DNA from: an uncultured Alteromonadaceae bacterium
Lineage (GTDB): Bacteria > Pseudomonadota > Gammaproteobacteria > Enterobacterales > Alteromonadaceae
Direction: 5' to 3'
DNA: 64,000 bases
NCBI GenBank assembly: GCA_947503265.1
Contig: CANNDC010000001.1
Span: 1-64,000 of the forward strand
In this document: positions 1 to 9,242 of the stretch, piece by piece
How the letters are laid out: every line of letters starts with the position of its first letter
How positions within the stretch are numbered: position 1 is the stretch's first letter
Position numbers and translations under genes: made by a program
Notes under the pieces: generated by a model
What the model was told of the DNA's origin: nothing
Database searches by the model: none
What the model saw: only the letters and a program-made list of their open reading frames with translations

Positions 1-70
1 AGAAGTGAAACGTATTAGCGGCGATGGTAGTGTGGGGTTTCCCCATGTGAGAGTAGCACACTGCCAGGCT
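1..70 (+). rRNA. rrf: 5S ribosomal RNA, 3' end (partial)
   Basis: The first 70 bases match the 3' half of a gammaproteobacterial 5S rRNA: the GAAGTGAAACG segment, a GTGTGGGGTTTCCCCATG hairpin, GAGAGTAG and the terminal CTGCCAGGC. The 5' half and the rest of the rRNA operon lie left of the window. An intrinsic terminator follows directly, so this is the last gene of the operon. Confidence 0.93.
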
Positions 71-80
71 CCCAATTTGA

Positions 81-110
81 AAAGGGCTACCCAGTTGGGT
101 AGCCCTTTTT
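81..110 (+). terminator. Intrinsic terminator of the rRNA operon
   Basis: A GC-rich stem (GGGCTACCCA at 84-93 pairing with TGGGTAGCCC at 96-105), flanked by A's and followed by a run of five T's. It lies about 13 bases after the 5S end. Confidence 0.93.
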
Positions 111-178
111 ACTTCTGATACTGTTAATTTATCTTATATTCTATACTTATCTATTATCGAAAAAATTAAAATAATATA

Positions 179-207
179 TTGAGTTAAATTGGCGTATAGA
201 TTATTAT
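179..207 (+). promoter_or_regulatory. Putative sigma-70 promoter of the yjbE-like operon
   Basis: TTGAGT at 179-184 and TATTAT at 202-207 are separated by 17 bases, about 50 bases upstream of the yjbE-like start. The rest of 111-250 is AT-rich with no other signal seen. Assigned by eye only. Confidence 0.4.
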
Positions 208-256
208 CCGCGCCTAGGTGTGTTATTTTGAAAGTGTCATATTTTAAGGAATGATA

Positions 257-625
257 ATGAAGAAAACGTTAATTGGATTGGCGGTTGCTGCAGCTGTAGC
301 TTCTGTTAGTGTCCAAGCACAAGATCAAACTGGTGGTTCAGCCGCTGGCGGATCTGCAGCAGGCGGTGTTAGTGTCGGTGTTGTTACTGCTGGTGTAGTT
401 GGCACTGTGATAGCAGCCGCTGTGATTTCTAATAGTAATGGTTCGGCTCCTACGCCTCCAGACGTAGTTACTCCACCGCCTCCACCGCCTCCACCACCAC
501 CATCGTGTGAAGGTGATGACGCGCTAGTAGATGGTGTTTGTGTTGGTACTACAGTGACCGTTACTGTGTCTGGTACATCAACTGTGACTGTTCCTGTGAC
601 ATTCACTTATGCTCCAAGTGCATAG
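257..625 (+). CDS. yjbE: YjbE/GfcA-like small secreted Gly/Ser/Ala-rich protein
   Basis: First gene of a yjbEFGH-type exopolysaccharide operon. A Sec signal peptide (MKKTLIGLAVAAAVASVSVQA) is followed by a Gly/Ala/Ser/Val-rich stretch, a run of about ten prolines (residues 74-83) and a Thr/Val-rich tail with two cysteines. E. coli YjbE is likewise a short secreted Ala/Gly/Ser/Thr-rich protein of unknown biochemical role. The ATG at 257 was chosen because the TAAGGA Shine-Dalgarno abuts the ATG at 251 but is well spaced from 257. The assignment rests mainly on position before yjbF, yjbG and yjbH; the sequence is low complexity. A terminator-like hairpin follows before the next gene. Confidence 0.65.
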   Translation: MKKTLIGLAVAAAVASVSVQAQDQTGGSAAGGSAAGGVSVGVVTAGVVGTVIAAAVISNSNGSAPTPPDVVTPPPPPPPPPPSCEGDDALVDGVCVGTTVTVTVSGTSTVTVPVTFTYAPSA

Positions 626-640
626 AATTAACAATTCGTG

Positions 641-668
641 AAAAGCCGCCGTATTGGCGGCTTTTTTA
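641..668 (+). terminator. Terminator/attenuator between yjbE-like and yjbF-like genes
   Basis: AAAAGCCGCC (641-650), a five-base loop, GGCGGC and then seven T's form a textbook Rho-independent terminator. It sits inside the apparent operon, 24 bases before the next start codon, so it probably lowers expression of the three downstream genes relative to the first. Confidence 0.8.
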
Positions 669-691
669 TTGCATAATTTCTTTGGTGTAAA

Positions 692-1363
692 ATGAAACCA
701 ATTTCTATATTTCCATTAGCCCTTTTAGCCTTTTTTCTAGTGTCATGCTCCTCTACACAACAAGCCTATCTAAAAAATATTGACATATTCTTAGAAGCTA
801 ATGAGGGGGTAGTACTTAGTGACGAAGAAATAGTCAGATCAAAAGCAGATTTAATCTATGTCATTAGCGGTGACAGGGCGCAAGCCACCATGGCATTGGC
901 CTTTATAGAAGAAAATAACTACAAGTGGGTTTCAAGGGACAATGCCGTATTTATCAATCAACAAGGAAGGTTAAAAAGAACGAGTGGATTTGCTCGAGAT
1001 CTTCTATTTGTAAGTAGTATAGACGAAGATCCAATTCAGTTGGGATTAGGTATTGAAGACAATTCTACTTGGGTTAGATATGTGGATGTAGAATCTGATT
1101 TCTATGGCGTTCAGTTGAGCTCTAAGTTCAGTGTGGCAAGCGATATAGAATTAAGCATCCAAGGTAAAGTTTTCCGAACTAAGAAAGTAACTGAATATGT
1201 TGCTTTTACCAGCAATGCTCATAAAAACGATAGTTGGGAAAACATATTCTGGTACGACTTAAATAGCGGTGCTCTATTAAAGTCAATTCAAAAGAATACA
1301 CCAGAAGCAGATGTCTATCAGATTACCTATGTTAGCAGAGCATTGAGGTTGGCTAAATCATGA
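692..1363 (+). CDS. yjbF: YjbF/GfcB-family outer-membrane lipoprotein (exopolysaccharide operon)
   Basis: A 223-residue lipoprotein: hydrophobic N-terminus ending in the lipobox LVSC (Cys19), followed by a mostly beta-strand domain. E. coli YjbF and GfcB are lipoproteins of similar length and operon position, needed for exopolysaccharide or group 4 capsule production. It overlaps the next gene by four bases (ATGA at 1360), so translation is probably coupled. The ribosome-binding site is weak (TTTGGTGT). The family call comes from length, lipobox and gene order; the molecular function of the family is not established. Confidence 0.8.
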   Translation: MKPISIFPLALLAFFLVSCSSTQQAYLKNIDIFLEANEGVVLSDEEIVRSKADLIYVISGDRAQATMALAFIEENNYKWVSRDNAVFINQQGRLKRTSGFARDLLFVSSIDEDPIQLGLGIEDNSTWVRYVDVESDFYGVQLSSKFSVASDIELSIQGKVFRTKKVTEYVAFTSNAHKNDSWENIFWYDLNSGALLKSIQKNTPEADVYQITYVSRALRLAKS

Positions 1364-2118
1364 CACTTAGTTTAATGAGCATAAGTTACTCACGAATCTT
1401 GATTACATTAATCGTAGTGCTCTGGTCCAATACTGGTAATACTCGCGTGGAGATTGGATTGGATGGAAAAACGTATACATACGCGTCTAATCCAAGGTTA
1501 TCAGATGTTCTGTCTCCTATTGCGAACAGCAAAGATTGGTATTGGACAGGAACGGCAATTTACCAATTGGAAGACAAATCAGTTTATGCGGCACAAACTA
1601 AGGTTATTAATTCATTGGCGATGTTGGGTCAGCAAAATACGACCAACAAGGCTGATTATCAATTAATCATTGATAAAATAAAGGGATTTCATTTAGCTAA
1701 ACGCATTGGAATGGATGTCGATTTTGAGCAGGCAAGGTTTAATCCACGTTACAACCCTTCTTTTGAGCAAGGTAAGTACTTAATTAATCTTCAAACAAGA
1801 CCAGATAAGCTGTTTGTAACGGGTGCGGTAAAAAAAGATCTAGAACTTAATTACCTTAACAATACTTGTTTCTCAGAGTATTTGAATGACATAAGCAAGT
1901 TAGAAATCGCAAGTAAAGATCATGTTTATGTGATTCAACCAAATGGAAACATACAGTCAATAGGAATTGCCTACTGGAACGAAGAATGTAATCTGGTCAT
2001 GCCGGGGTCACAGATTTATTTTCCGATTGAAGAGAACATCTTATTTGATGATGTGAGCACAGTTAATCAGTCTATCGCAAAGTTACTGAGCAATAGGATT
2101 TTATCGAGTGAAAAATAA
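1360..2118 (+). CDS. yjbG: YjbG/GfcC-family periplasmic capsule biosynthesis protein
   Basis: A 252-residue exported protein with an N-terminal hydrophobic segment (residues about 11-25). The order lipoprotein, GfcC-like, YjbH-like barrel is that of E. coli yjbFGH and gfcBCD. GfcC proteins are periplasmic with beta-grasp folds and are required for polysaccharide export by an unknown mechanism. The start overlaps the yjbF-like stop and the end overlaps the yjbH-like GTG start by 11 bases, indicating a coupled operon. Confidence 0.8.
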   Translation: MTLSLMSISYSRILITLIVVLWSNTGNTRVEIGLDGKTYTYASNPRLSDVLSPIANSKDWYWTGTAIYQLEDKSVYAAQTKVINSLAMLGQQNTTNKADYQLIIDKIKGFHLAKRIGMDVDFEQARFNPRYNPSFEQGKYLINLQTRPDKLFVTGAVKKDLELNYLNNTCFSEYLNDISKLEIASKDHVYVIQPNGNIQSIGIAYWNEECNLVMPGSQIYFPIEENILFDDVSTVNQSIAKLLSNRILSSEK

Positions 2119-4210
2119 TTCTATAGTTTTGATTGCAGTATCAATAATGTTCCTATCTTTTAACTTATCAGCAGATGAATTGGGGAACATTGGCAATGAA
2201 AATTACCTAAGCCAAATGGCTCGTGGAGGCGCGGGATTACTGCAAACCCCTACAGCAAGAATGTCTAAAGAAGGATCTTTTTATATTAACTACAACGATA
2301 TCAATGAATATCGTTTTTGGTCAGCGAGTTTGCAGTTATTTCCATGGATGGAGTCGACCGTTAGATATACAGATGTAAGGACTCAATTATACAGTCCGTT
2401 TGAGGGCTTTAGTGGAAATCAAACCCTGAAGGACAAAGGAATTGACGTTAAGTTTAGACTATTAGAAGAAAGCTATTACATACCTGAGCTATCAGTCGGT
2501 TTTATGGATATTGGAGGCACTGGCTTTTTTAGTAGTGAGTTTATTGCTGCGAGTAAAGGCTTTGGCCCATTTGATTTCCACCTTGGACTAGGAACTGGCT
2601 ATTTAGGAGCAGGGGGAAATGTTTCGAGTCCTTTTTGCAAACTGACCGATTCTTTCTGTGACCGTCCAAGGGGACTAAGAGGAGAGGGCGGAAAAATCGA
2701 TTATAATGAATTTTTCAAGGGTCCAACATCCATTTTTGGTGGGGTGGAATATCAAACTCCCATCGAAAACCTCATTTTGAAACTAGAATATGACGGTAAC
2801 GATTACCTCAATGATCGCGCAGGTGAACTAGTACAAGATAATAAATGGAATTTTGGCGCAGTTTACAAGTGGAACAATTTTGATCTGAGCCTCAATTATC
2901 AACGTGGCAACACGGTTGGCTTCGGTGTTTCTTATCATTTTAATATGCATACCATCCGTCAAGTTCAGTTCGCAAGTAAGCCGCGGGAAATCATTTCTAG
3001 TGAGCCGGCTAAATCTATGGAAGAACTTGATCGAAATCGATTGTACAACGATATATCAAGGGAAGGTGCGTTTGTGATAAATGCAACCCATCAGGATGGC
3101 GAGCAAATGACTTTCTATGGAACGCAAATTGGCTATCGCGATTTTGACATTGCTACAGAGCGAGTAGGGAGAATTATCGCTTCGGAATTACCTGATTCAA
3201 TCAAAAAATATCGGCTAGTTGAAACCATCGCACATACTCCCCTCGTGGAGACCGAAATCAATGCCGATGAATTCAAAAGAGCAGCTCGTTATGAATATTT
3301 GGATGCAGATATAAAATCTACCTATGTAAGGCGTGACCCTTCAGCTTCAACGCTCGAAAATTATAGACCAACAAAGTTGTCTGGGCCTATCTTGAGCGCC
3401 GAAGCATTTTGGATTCAGACGTTTGGTAGCCCAGAAGATTTCTACTTGTACCAAGGCGGTGCATTTGTGAATACCGGCTATGTTTTTAATCCTAATTATT
3501 CTTTCAGAGCGGGTGTGAAAGTGACGCTAGTCGAAAATTTCGATAAGTTTCGTTTCTTAGTTGATGGTGAGGAATCTACTTTGCCGCGAGTTCGTACACA
3601 GATTAGGGAATATGTCACACGAAGCAACGTGACTTTAGAGAATGCATACTTACATTGGTTTGATCGCATTGCTCCGAACGTGTATGCCCAAGCTTATGGG
3701 GGTTACCTTGAAACCATGTTTGGTGGAGTTGGTACCGAAATTATATATAGACCAGTGGATAGCAGTATTTCATTTGGTGTTGATTTAAATTATGTTCAAC
3801 AAAGAGATTTTGATAGCGAAACAGCCTTCTTTGATTACAAAGCGTTTACTGGGCATGCTAGCGTGTATTGGCGTCCTGAGTTTTTACCTGACATGCAGTT
3901 GTCAATCAGCGCTGGCCAATTCTTGGCGAAAGATAAAGGCGTGAATGTTGACTTTGCAAAGCGTTTTGATAGTGGAATCATAGTAGGAGCTTATGCTGCT
4001 TTTACCAATGTCTCTGCAGCAGAATATGGAGAGGGTAGCTTTACCAAGGGTTTTTATATTTCTATTCCGTTTGATTTGTTCTCGTTTAGCCCGGCAAAAG
4101 GACGAGGAAGAATTCCTTGGGTTCCAATTGGACGAGATGGTGGGCAGATGCTTCAAAAACCGGTTAATCTGAAAGATATGACTGAAGCTCGTTCCCCTTT
4201 TTATAATTAG
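2108..4210 (+). CDS. yjbH: YjbH/GfcD-family outer-membrane beta-barrel protein
   Basis: 700 residues, nearly the length of E. coli YjbH (698). A signal peptide (cleavage near LSA-DE, about residue 22) precedes the early block LLQTPTARM, typical of YjbH proteins, and many amphipathic strands with aromatic ends. YjbH/GfcD is an outer-membrane barrel thought to help move or assemble exopolysaccharide. The GTG start at 2108 overlaps the preceding gene by 11 bases. Last gene of the operon; the thioesterase begins 10 bases later and may be co-transcribed. Confidence 0.88.
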   Translation: MKNNSIVLIAVSIMFLSFNLSADELGNIGNENYLSQMARGGAGLLQTPTARMSKEGSFYINYNDINEYRFWSASLQLFPWMESTVRYTDVRTQLYSPFEGFSGNQTLKDKGIDVKFRLLEESYYIPELSVGFMDIGGTGFFSSEFIAASKGFGPFDFHLGLGTGYLGAGGNVSSPFCKLTDSFCDRPRGLRGEGGKIDYNEFFKGPTSIFGGVEYQTPIENLILKLEYDGNDYLNDRAGELVQDNKWNFGAVYKWNNFDLSLNYQRGNTVGFGVSYHFNMHTIRQVQFASKPREIISSEPAKSMEELDRNRLYNDISREGAFVINATHQDGEQMTFYGTQIGYRDFDIATERVGRIIASELPDSIKKYRLVETIAHTPLVETEINADEFKRAARYEYLDADIKSTYVRRDPSASTLENYRPTKLSGPILSAEAFWIQTFGSPEDFYLYQGGAFVNTGYVFNPNYSFRAGVKVTLVENFDKFRFLVDGEESTLPRVRTQIREYVTRSNVTLENAYLHWFDRIAPNVYAQAYGGYLETMFGGVGTEIIYRPVDSSISFGVDLNYVQQRDFDSETAFFDYKAFTGHASVYWRPEFLPDMQLSISAGQFLAKDKGVNVDFAKRFDSGIIVGAYAAFTNVSAAEYGEGSFTKGFYISIPFDLFSFSPAKGRGRIPWVPIGRDGGQMLQKPVNLKDMTEARSPFYN

Positions 4211-4219
4211 AGGTGTGAT

Positions 4220-4660
4220 TTGGCTCTTTCTGCTTCGTTAGATAGAGATGCATTTTGTGTGTTTTATCCGATCACCACGCGTTGGGCAGATAATGACATT
4301 TATGGTCACATCAATAATGTCGTTTATTATTCCTATTTCGATACCGTGGTGAATCGCTTTTTGATTGAGCAGGCTGGCTTGAATATACAAGAGGATGAAA
4401 TCGTTGCTTTCGTGGTTCAGTCGCACTGTGATTATTTGTCTCCGCTAGCCTATCCAGATTCGATTGAAATTGGTTTGGGCGTTGAAAAACTGGGAACTAG
4501 CTCGGTAACCTATTGCCTTGGTGTATTTAAAAAAGGGGCAAATACGGCTTCTGCCCATGGCGGTTTTGTACATGTTTTTGTTGATAAAATTACTAACAAG
4601 AGCGTTTCAATTCCAGTTCATCTGCGAAGGGCTCTAGAGTTAATTAGTCTCAAAGTTTGA
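4220..4660 (+). CDS. Acyl-CoA thioesterase, YbgC/4-hydroxybenzoyl-CoA thioesterase-like hotdog protein
   Basis: 146 residues with the hotdog signature TRWADNDIYGHINNVVYYSY near the N-terminus, where the aspartate of WADND and the HINN segment correspond to the active-site region of 4HBT-type thioesterases. Expected to hydrolyse an acyl- or aryl-CoA in the cytoplasm; the substrate cannot be told. The TTG start at 4220 follows an AGGTG Shine-Dalgarno at 4211; a GTG codon 13 residues further is possible but would cut into the conserved region. No terminator separates it from the yjb operon. Confidence 0.85.
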   Translation: MALSASLDRDAFCVFYPITTRWADNDIYGHINNVVYYSYFDTVVNRFLIEQAGLNIQEDEIVAFVVQSHCDYLSPLAYPDSIEIGLGVEKLGTSSVTYCLGVFKKGANTASAHGGFVHVFVDKITNKSVSIPVHLRRALELISLKV

Positions 4661-4737
4661 CTTGGTCTTGTTGGTTGTTGACGCCGTTTATTCTTTATTT
4701 ATTGTAAAATATTGTTGTGATTTACATCATATTTTCG

Positions 4738-7700
4738 TTAGTGAAAGTCTCTCGAAGGTGTATTTAAGCGGGCAAGTAAATGACTGAGATCGGTGATTTT
4801 GCCAGCAATGATATGAGTTACATCACCATCTCCTCTTTCCAATATTCCACCCACTTTGACTATTTTGGATTTTAGGAAGGCTTTCTTTTGGGCCCTAGCG
4901 GTTGCTTGCCATACAACAATGTTAGTATTCCCCGTATCATCTTCTAGTGTCATGAAAGTTACTCCTGCTGCGGTCCCTGGTGCCTGACGACCTATTACTA
5001 CGCCGATTACGTTAACCAAAGACTTATGGGGCTTTTCGTGTAATTGATTCGCGGGAGTGTAACGGCTTAATAGTCCAGACTCCCGTAAAAGCTTAATTGG
5101 ATGATGTGTTAGTGACATACTCGTTGCAGCATAATCTTCCAGCATGGACTCTGTGTTAGAAGGTACTTTTTCAAAAGAGAATGTTTGTTCTTGTTCTTTG
5201 AGTAAGGGGAGGTCTGTCTCTGACTCCATAAGTGCCCAACGCGCTTGGTAGCGATTATTGCTAAGTACTGAAAGCGCATCAGCACTTGCTAGCGCTTCAA
5301 CATGATCTTTGGGTATGTCTAAATGCTTAATTTCAACCACAGTTTGATAACCTTCTGGAGGTCTATTGACCAGTAAGATCTGTGCGGAACTTTCTGGAAA
5401 ACTTTTTACAATACGAAAGCCGAGGCGAATAGCAAATTGTCCTTCTGATTTTTCAAGCCTATGATCATAATGGGAATGATTCACACAGACGGGTAACACC
5501 AAAATGTGGTGTCTTTTGGCATCTTGTATAAGTTGTGCTGGAGGGTAAAAACCCATAGGCCAGCTGTTTAGTAAGCCAACATAAAATGCCGCAGGATAAT
5601 AAAACTTAAGCCAAGAGGAGACATAAGCGAGGACTGCAAAAGAGGCTGAATGGGACTCGGGAAATCCATATTCCCCGAAGCCACAAATTTGGTTAAAAAT
5701 ACGTTCGGCATACTCTTGCGTGTAACCACGTTCTAGCATGCCATCAATAAGCTTGTGCTGAAACTGCATAAGCTTACCGTTCTTTTTCCAACTGGCCATT
5801 GCTCTTCTCAGCTGGTCTGCTTCACCACCACTAAACCCTGCAGCTACCATCGCTAATTGAATCACTTGTTCTTGGAATATAGGCACACCCATAGTACGGC
5901 TCAATACTTTCTCTACTTCCTTGGAAGGGTAAGATATAGGCTCTTTTCCATCGCGTCGCCTTAAGAAGGGATGCACCATGTCACCTTGAATCGGCCCTGG
6001 ACGGACTATCGCTATCTGGATGACTAAATCGTAGTAGGTGGAGGGCTTAAGCCGCGGAAGCATGCTCATTTGAGCTCGGGACTCAATTTGGAACACTCCG
6101 ACCGTATCAGCTTGCTGAATCATGTTGTAAACCGCAGGGTCGTCTTCTTGCCGTGTGATATGGGCGATACTCAATACCTTTCCATAGTGCTGTTCAATTA
6201 AGGCAAACGAACGACGAATAGCGGTTAACATGCCTAGAGCGAGCACGTCGACTTTCAGCAAACCTAGACTCTCTAGGTCGTCTTTATCCCATTGAATGAC
6301 ACTTCGGTCTTGCATGGCGGCATTTTCAACAGGCACCAACTGATACAGAGGGCCTGATGAGATCACAAATCCGCCCACATGTTGTGAGAGGTGTCTTGGA
6401 AAGCCTTTAATTTGATTGACCAGTTGAATAAACTGTTGACCTTTGTCTGAGCTGGGATCTAAACCAAGCTCAGCAATTTGTGCCTGCCAGTTAAGGCCGC
6501 TGTCTCTGCGATTAATATTCTTAATAAAATAATCCAACTGGGTTTCAGCGATACCTAGAGCCTTACCGACTTCACGTAAGGCACTTTTGAAGCGATAGCA
6601 AGAAACAGTGGCGGCGATAGCGGTACGTTCACGTCCATATTTTTGATAGATATACTGAATGACTTCTTCGCGGCGCTGGTGTTCAAAGTCGACATCTATG
6701 TCAGGTGGTTCATCTCGTTCTTTAGAAATAAAACGCTCGAACAAGACATTGATTTGCCTAGGATCGACTGAGGTAATTTCAAGACAGTAGCAGACAACCG
6801 AATTAGCGGCTGAACCGCGCCCTTGATAAAGAATTTTTTGCTGCTGGGCAAATTGGACAATATCGTAAATGGTCAGAAAAAAGAATTCATATTCCTGCTC
6901 ATTAATTAGCCTGAGTTCTTTTTCAATAATCGTGCGAATTTCCCCTTTGAGCCCCTCGGGAAAGCGTTTTTTAATACCTTGCTCTACTAACTGGCGTAAG
7001 TAGTTTGCTGGTGTATTGCCTTTAGGGATTAGCTCGGCAGGATATTCATAACGCAATTCTTGCAAATTAAACGTACACATCTTGCTGATGTGCAGTGTCT
7101 CGGCCAGATATTGCGGATCAAACAGCTTAGCGAGTTTGGATTTGCTGCGAAGGCAACGTTCTGCATTGGATAATAGTTCGCGCCCAAGATTTTGTACTTT
7201 GCTGTGCAGCCTGATTGCGCTTAATGTGTGTTGCAAGGGTTGACGGCTAGGGCAGTGCATTAATGCTCCTCCCACCGCGACAATAGGAAGGCTGAAAAGC
7301 TGACTCAGTTTTTTATAGTGATTGAGATAACGATTTTCATTAGCGGTAAGATGACGTTGATAACCTAACCAAAGCCTTTGAGGATAATGTTTCTTGAGCC
7401 ATATAGCCCAATGTTCGTCATGCTCGTTCTCGCCATTAGGTAGCCAAATCATCAGGCAGTGTTTCACCGTTTTAAGATCCCATTGCGCAAGCTTGTATTC
7501 TCCTTTAGGGGAACGTCTTCTGGCATTGGTGATGATCCGGCATAGCTCCGCATAAGCTTCGCGATTGGGACATAGCAATACAAATTTTAAGGTGCTGTCG
7601 AATTGAAAGTAGCTACCTACAATGAGTTTGATAGTAAGTTTGTGTTCTTTTATTTCCGTGTAAGCTCGCACTACCCCGGCAACAGAGCATTCGTCGGTAA

Positions 7701-7812
7701 TGGCGATGGCCTTGTAACCTAAAAAGTGTGCCTGAGAAATCATTTCCTGAGGATGGGAAGCGCCTTGCAGGAAACTAAAGTTCGTTTGGCAAAATAATTC
7801 AGCATAAGACAT
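4738..7812 (-). CDS. dnaE2: Error-prone DNA polymerase DnaE2 (ImuC)
   Basis: C-family polymerase of the SOS mutagenesis cassette (about 1024 residues from this start). It has an N-terminal PHP domain starting YAELFCQTNFSFLQGASHP, the palm motif PDIDVDFEHQRREEV with catalytic aspartates, the block YQGRGSAANSVVCYCL, and a C-terminal OB-fold region (VVIGRQAPGTAAGVTFMTLED). DnaE2 works with ImuA and ImuB to copy damaged DNA and is the main source of damage-induced mutation in bacteria lacking Pol V. I chose the Met at 7812, where family similarity begins; a longer start at 7848 with a GAGGG motif overlaps imuB by 28 bases and cannot be excluded. Third gene of imuA-imuB-dnaE2. Confidence 0.95.
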   Translation of the reverse strand: MSYAELFCQTNFSFLQGASHPQEMISQAHFLGYKAIAITDECSVAGVVRAYTEIKEHKLTIKLIVGSYFQFDSTLKFVLLCPNREAYAELCRIITNARRRSPKGEYKLAQWDLKTVKHCLMIWLPNGENEHDEHWAIWLKKHYPQRLWLGYQRHLTANENRYLNHYKKLSQLFSLPIVAVGGALMHCPSRQPLQHTLSAIRLHSKVQNLGRELLSNAERCLRSKSKLAKLFDPQYLAETLHISKMCTFNLQELRYEYPAELIPKGNTPANYLRQLVEQGIKKRFPEGLKGEIRTIIEKELRLINEQEYEFFFLTIYDIVQFAQQQKILYQGRGSAANSVVCYCLEITSVDPRQINVLFERFISKERDEPPDIDVDFEHQRREEVIQYIYQKYGRERTAIAATVSCYRFKSALREVGKALGIAETQLDYFIKNINRRDSGLNWQAQIAELGLDPSSDKGQQFIQLVNQIKGFPRHLSQHVGGFVISSGPLYQLVPVENAAMQDRSVIQWDKDDLESLGLLKVDVLALGMLTAIRRSFALIEQHYGKVLSIAHITRQEDDPAVYNMIQQADTVGVFQIESRAQMSMLPRLKPSTYYDLVIQIAIVRPGPIQGDMVHPFLRRRDGKEPISYPSKEVEKVLSRTMGVPIFQEQVIQLAMVAAGFSGGEADQLRRAMASWKKNGKLMQFQHKLIDGMLERGYTQEYAERIFNQICGFGEYGFPESHSASFAVLAYVSSWLKFYYPAAFYVGLLNSWPMGFYPPAQLIQDAKRHHILVLPVCVNHSHYDHRLEKSEGQFAIRLGFRIVKSFPESSAQILLVNRPPEGYQTVVEIKHLDIPKDHVEALASADALSVLSNNRYQARWALMESETDLPLLKEQEQTFSFEKVPSNTESMLEDYAATSMSLTHHPIKLLRESGLLSRYTPANQLHEKPHKSLVNVIGVVIGRQAPGTAAGVTFMTLEDDTGNTNIVVWQATARAQKKAFLKSKIVKVGGILERGDGDVTHIIAGKITDLSHLLARLNTPSRDFH

Positions 7813-7820
7813 GGCGTTAC

Positions 7821-9242
7821 TTAGCTGAAAACGCCATGTACAAACCATTTACCCTCTGTTGTTTTAAACAGCCACAACCATTGGCCTTGGTATGTATGCG
7901 CAATAAAATAATCACGGGTAATCAACTGATTATCCCACCACCCTGTGCTGATACGTTCTGGGCCATTCACAATAGCGGCTTTTTCCCTCAATGGCTGTGG
8001 TGAGGGAAGTAAAAAAGCAGGCCTTAGGGCTTGTAGGTATGATGCTGAAAACGTACTTTGCTGATTTGCCGTATGAAAAATATTGGCAATTTCAGGCCTA
8101 AAGTCATCTATTAGCATCGGTTGTTTGACAGCACTTTGTCCTAATTTTGCCTGAAGTAATGATATCAACTGTAAATACGATAAAGCACCTTGACTGTTCG
8201 AGAACAAGTCTGCTTTTTCGGGGGCTCGAATACTCGTTTCTCCGGTGGTTAAGTTGATGCCATAAACCGGAGCTTCTAAGCTGAGATTTTCTAGTCTAAG
8301 TTGAGTGAGTGCTGACCACTTTTTGGCTTGATATTCTCCTTGTGCGGAGCCTACCTCCAGTTCTAAAGGATCGGTGTCCCTTTGTATAAACTTAAACACT
8401 ATCTTTTGTGTGAGCAGATCTCGCACTTTCAGAAAATGTTCCAAGGCATTAAGTAACTGGTGAATAGGACGAATGAGTGTATCGGTATGGCTTATTTCAT
8501 AAAGTAACTCAATATATTGATGAAAAGTGGATTTAGGATGAAAATACGTCATAGGATGATGAAACTCACCCGTTAAACGGCCTAAATAGGTGACCAAATC
8601 AATATCAAATCGTTTAGCTATATCTTTAAGAGAAAGAGCTAACAAGTCAGATAATTGGTGTATGCCAACACGCCTTAACGTCAGTATTGTCTTTTCTGGT
8701 AGCTCAGAGTCCGTCAGTTGACATTGAAGCAAGGCTTTTTGAAGTTGCTGTGAGTCTTCAGTAATCATGTCTCTGGCTGTGCGAGCAAACATGCGAGCCG
8801 CGAACGGAGATTGACCCGTCGCGTAATGGTAACTGATATTAAAGTAATGAAGCTGTTTCTTAAGCAGTATCCAATAAGCCTGTAAGCCACCATAGAGTGA
8901 CAACATATTGTGAATACGAAGCAATAGTCCATTAGGTGAAAAAAAGCTGATGTCGGACGTAACCAAGTAAAGGTGCTCGGCAATTTCCTGAAGTTTTTTT
9001 TCCTCCAGTTCATATTGATAAGGTATGACTTGCAGTTCTTGTGATAGTGCCGCAGCCGTCCCTAATCCCATGTTACTGTTGATGCCCAAGTTTGCTGCAG
9101 CTTGATTGAATTGTACTATTTGGTTTTGCTTACCGTGCAATATTACCAGAGGCTGTTCAGCTTCTGTTTTACTCCCTGCATTTTTAAATAAGGTATCCAA
9201 ATGCAAATGGGGAAAATGTAGATACAACCATAGGGGTTTCAT
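7821..9242 (-). CDS. imuB: ImuB, Y-family polymerase-like mutagenesis protein
   Basis: 473 residues starting MKPLWLYLHFPHLHLD. Y-family polymerases carry the catalytic palm aspartate in this opening stretch (DxDxFF); here it reads YLHFPHLHLD, consistent with ImuB being a non-catalytic scaffold. A helix-hairpin-helix-like region (EKTILTLRRVGIHQLSDLLAL) and a little-finger-like region follow. ImuB is known to bind the beta clamp, DnaE2 and ImuA. Its ATG overlaps the imuA stop by one base (TAATG), indicating translational coupling. It is controlled by the LexA box upstream of imuA. Confidence 0.93.
   Translation of the reverse strand: MKPLWLYLHFPHLHLDTLFKNAGSKTEAEQPLVILHGKQNQIVQFNQAAANLGINSNMGLGTAAALSQELQVIPYQYELEEKKLQEIAEHLYLVTSDISFFSPNGLLLRIHNMLSLYGGLQAYWILLKKQLHYFNISYHYATGQSPFAARMFARTARDMITEDSQQLQKALLQCQLTDSELPEKTILTLRRVGIHQLSDLLALSLKDIAKRFDIDLVTYLGRLTGEFHHPMTYFHPKSTFHQYIELLYEISHTDTLIRPIHQLLNALEHFLKVRDLLTQKIVFKFIQRDTDPLELEVGSAQGEYQAKKWSALTQLRLENLSLEAPVYGINLTTGETSIRAPEKADLFSNSQGALSYLQLISLLQAKLGQSAVKQPMLIDDFRPEIANIFHTANQQSTFSASYLQALRPAFLLPSPQPLREKAAIVNGPERISTGWWDNQLITRDYFIAHTYQGQWLWLFKTTEGKWFVHGVFS

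Noticed and set aside
325-606. Antisense 93-codon ORF opposite the yjbE-like gene, rich in glycine and valine
   Set aside because: It is the complement of the proline- and Gly/Thr-rich coding sequence; no ribosome-binding site, and low complexity explains the open frame.
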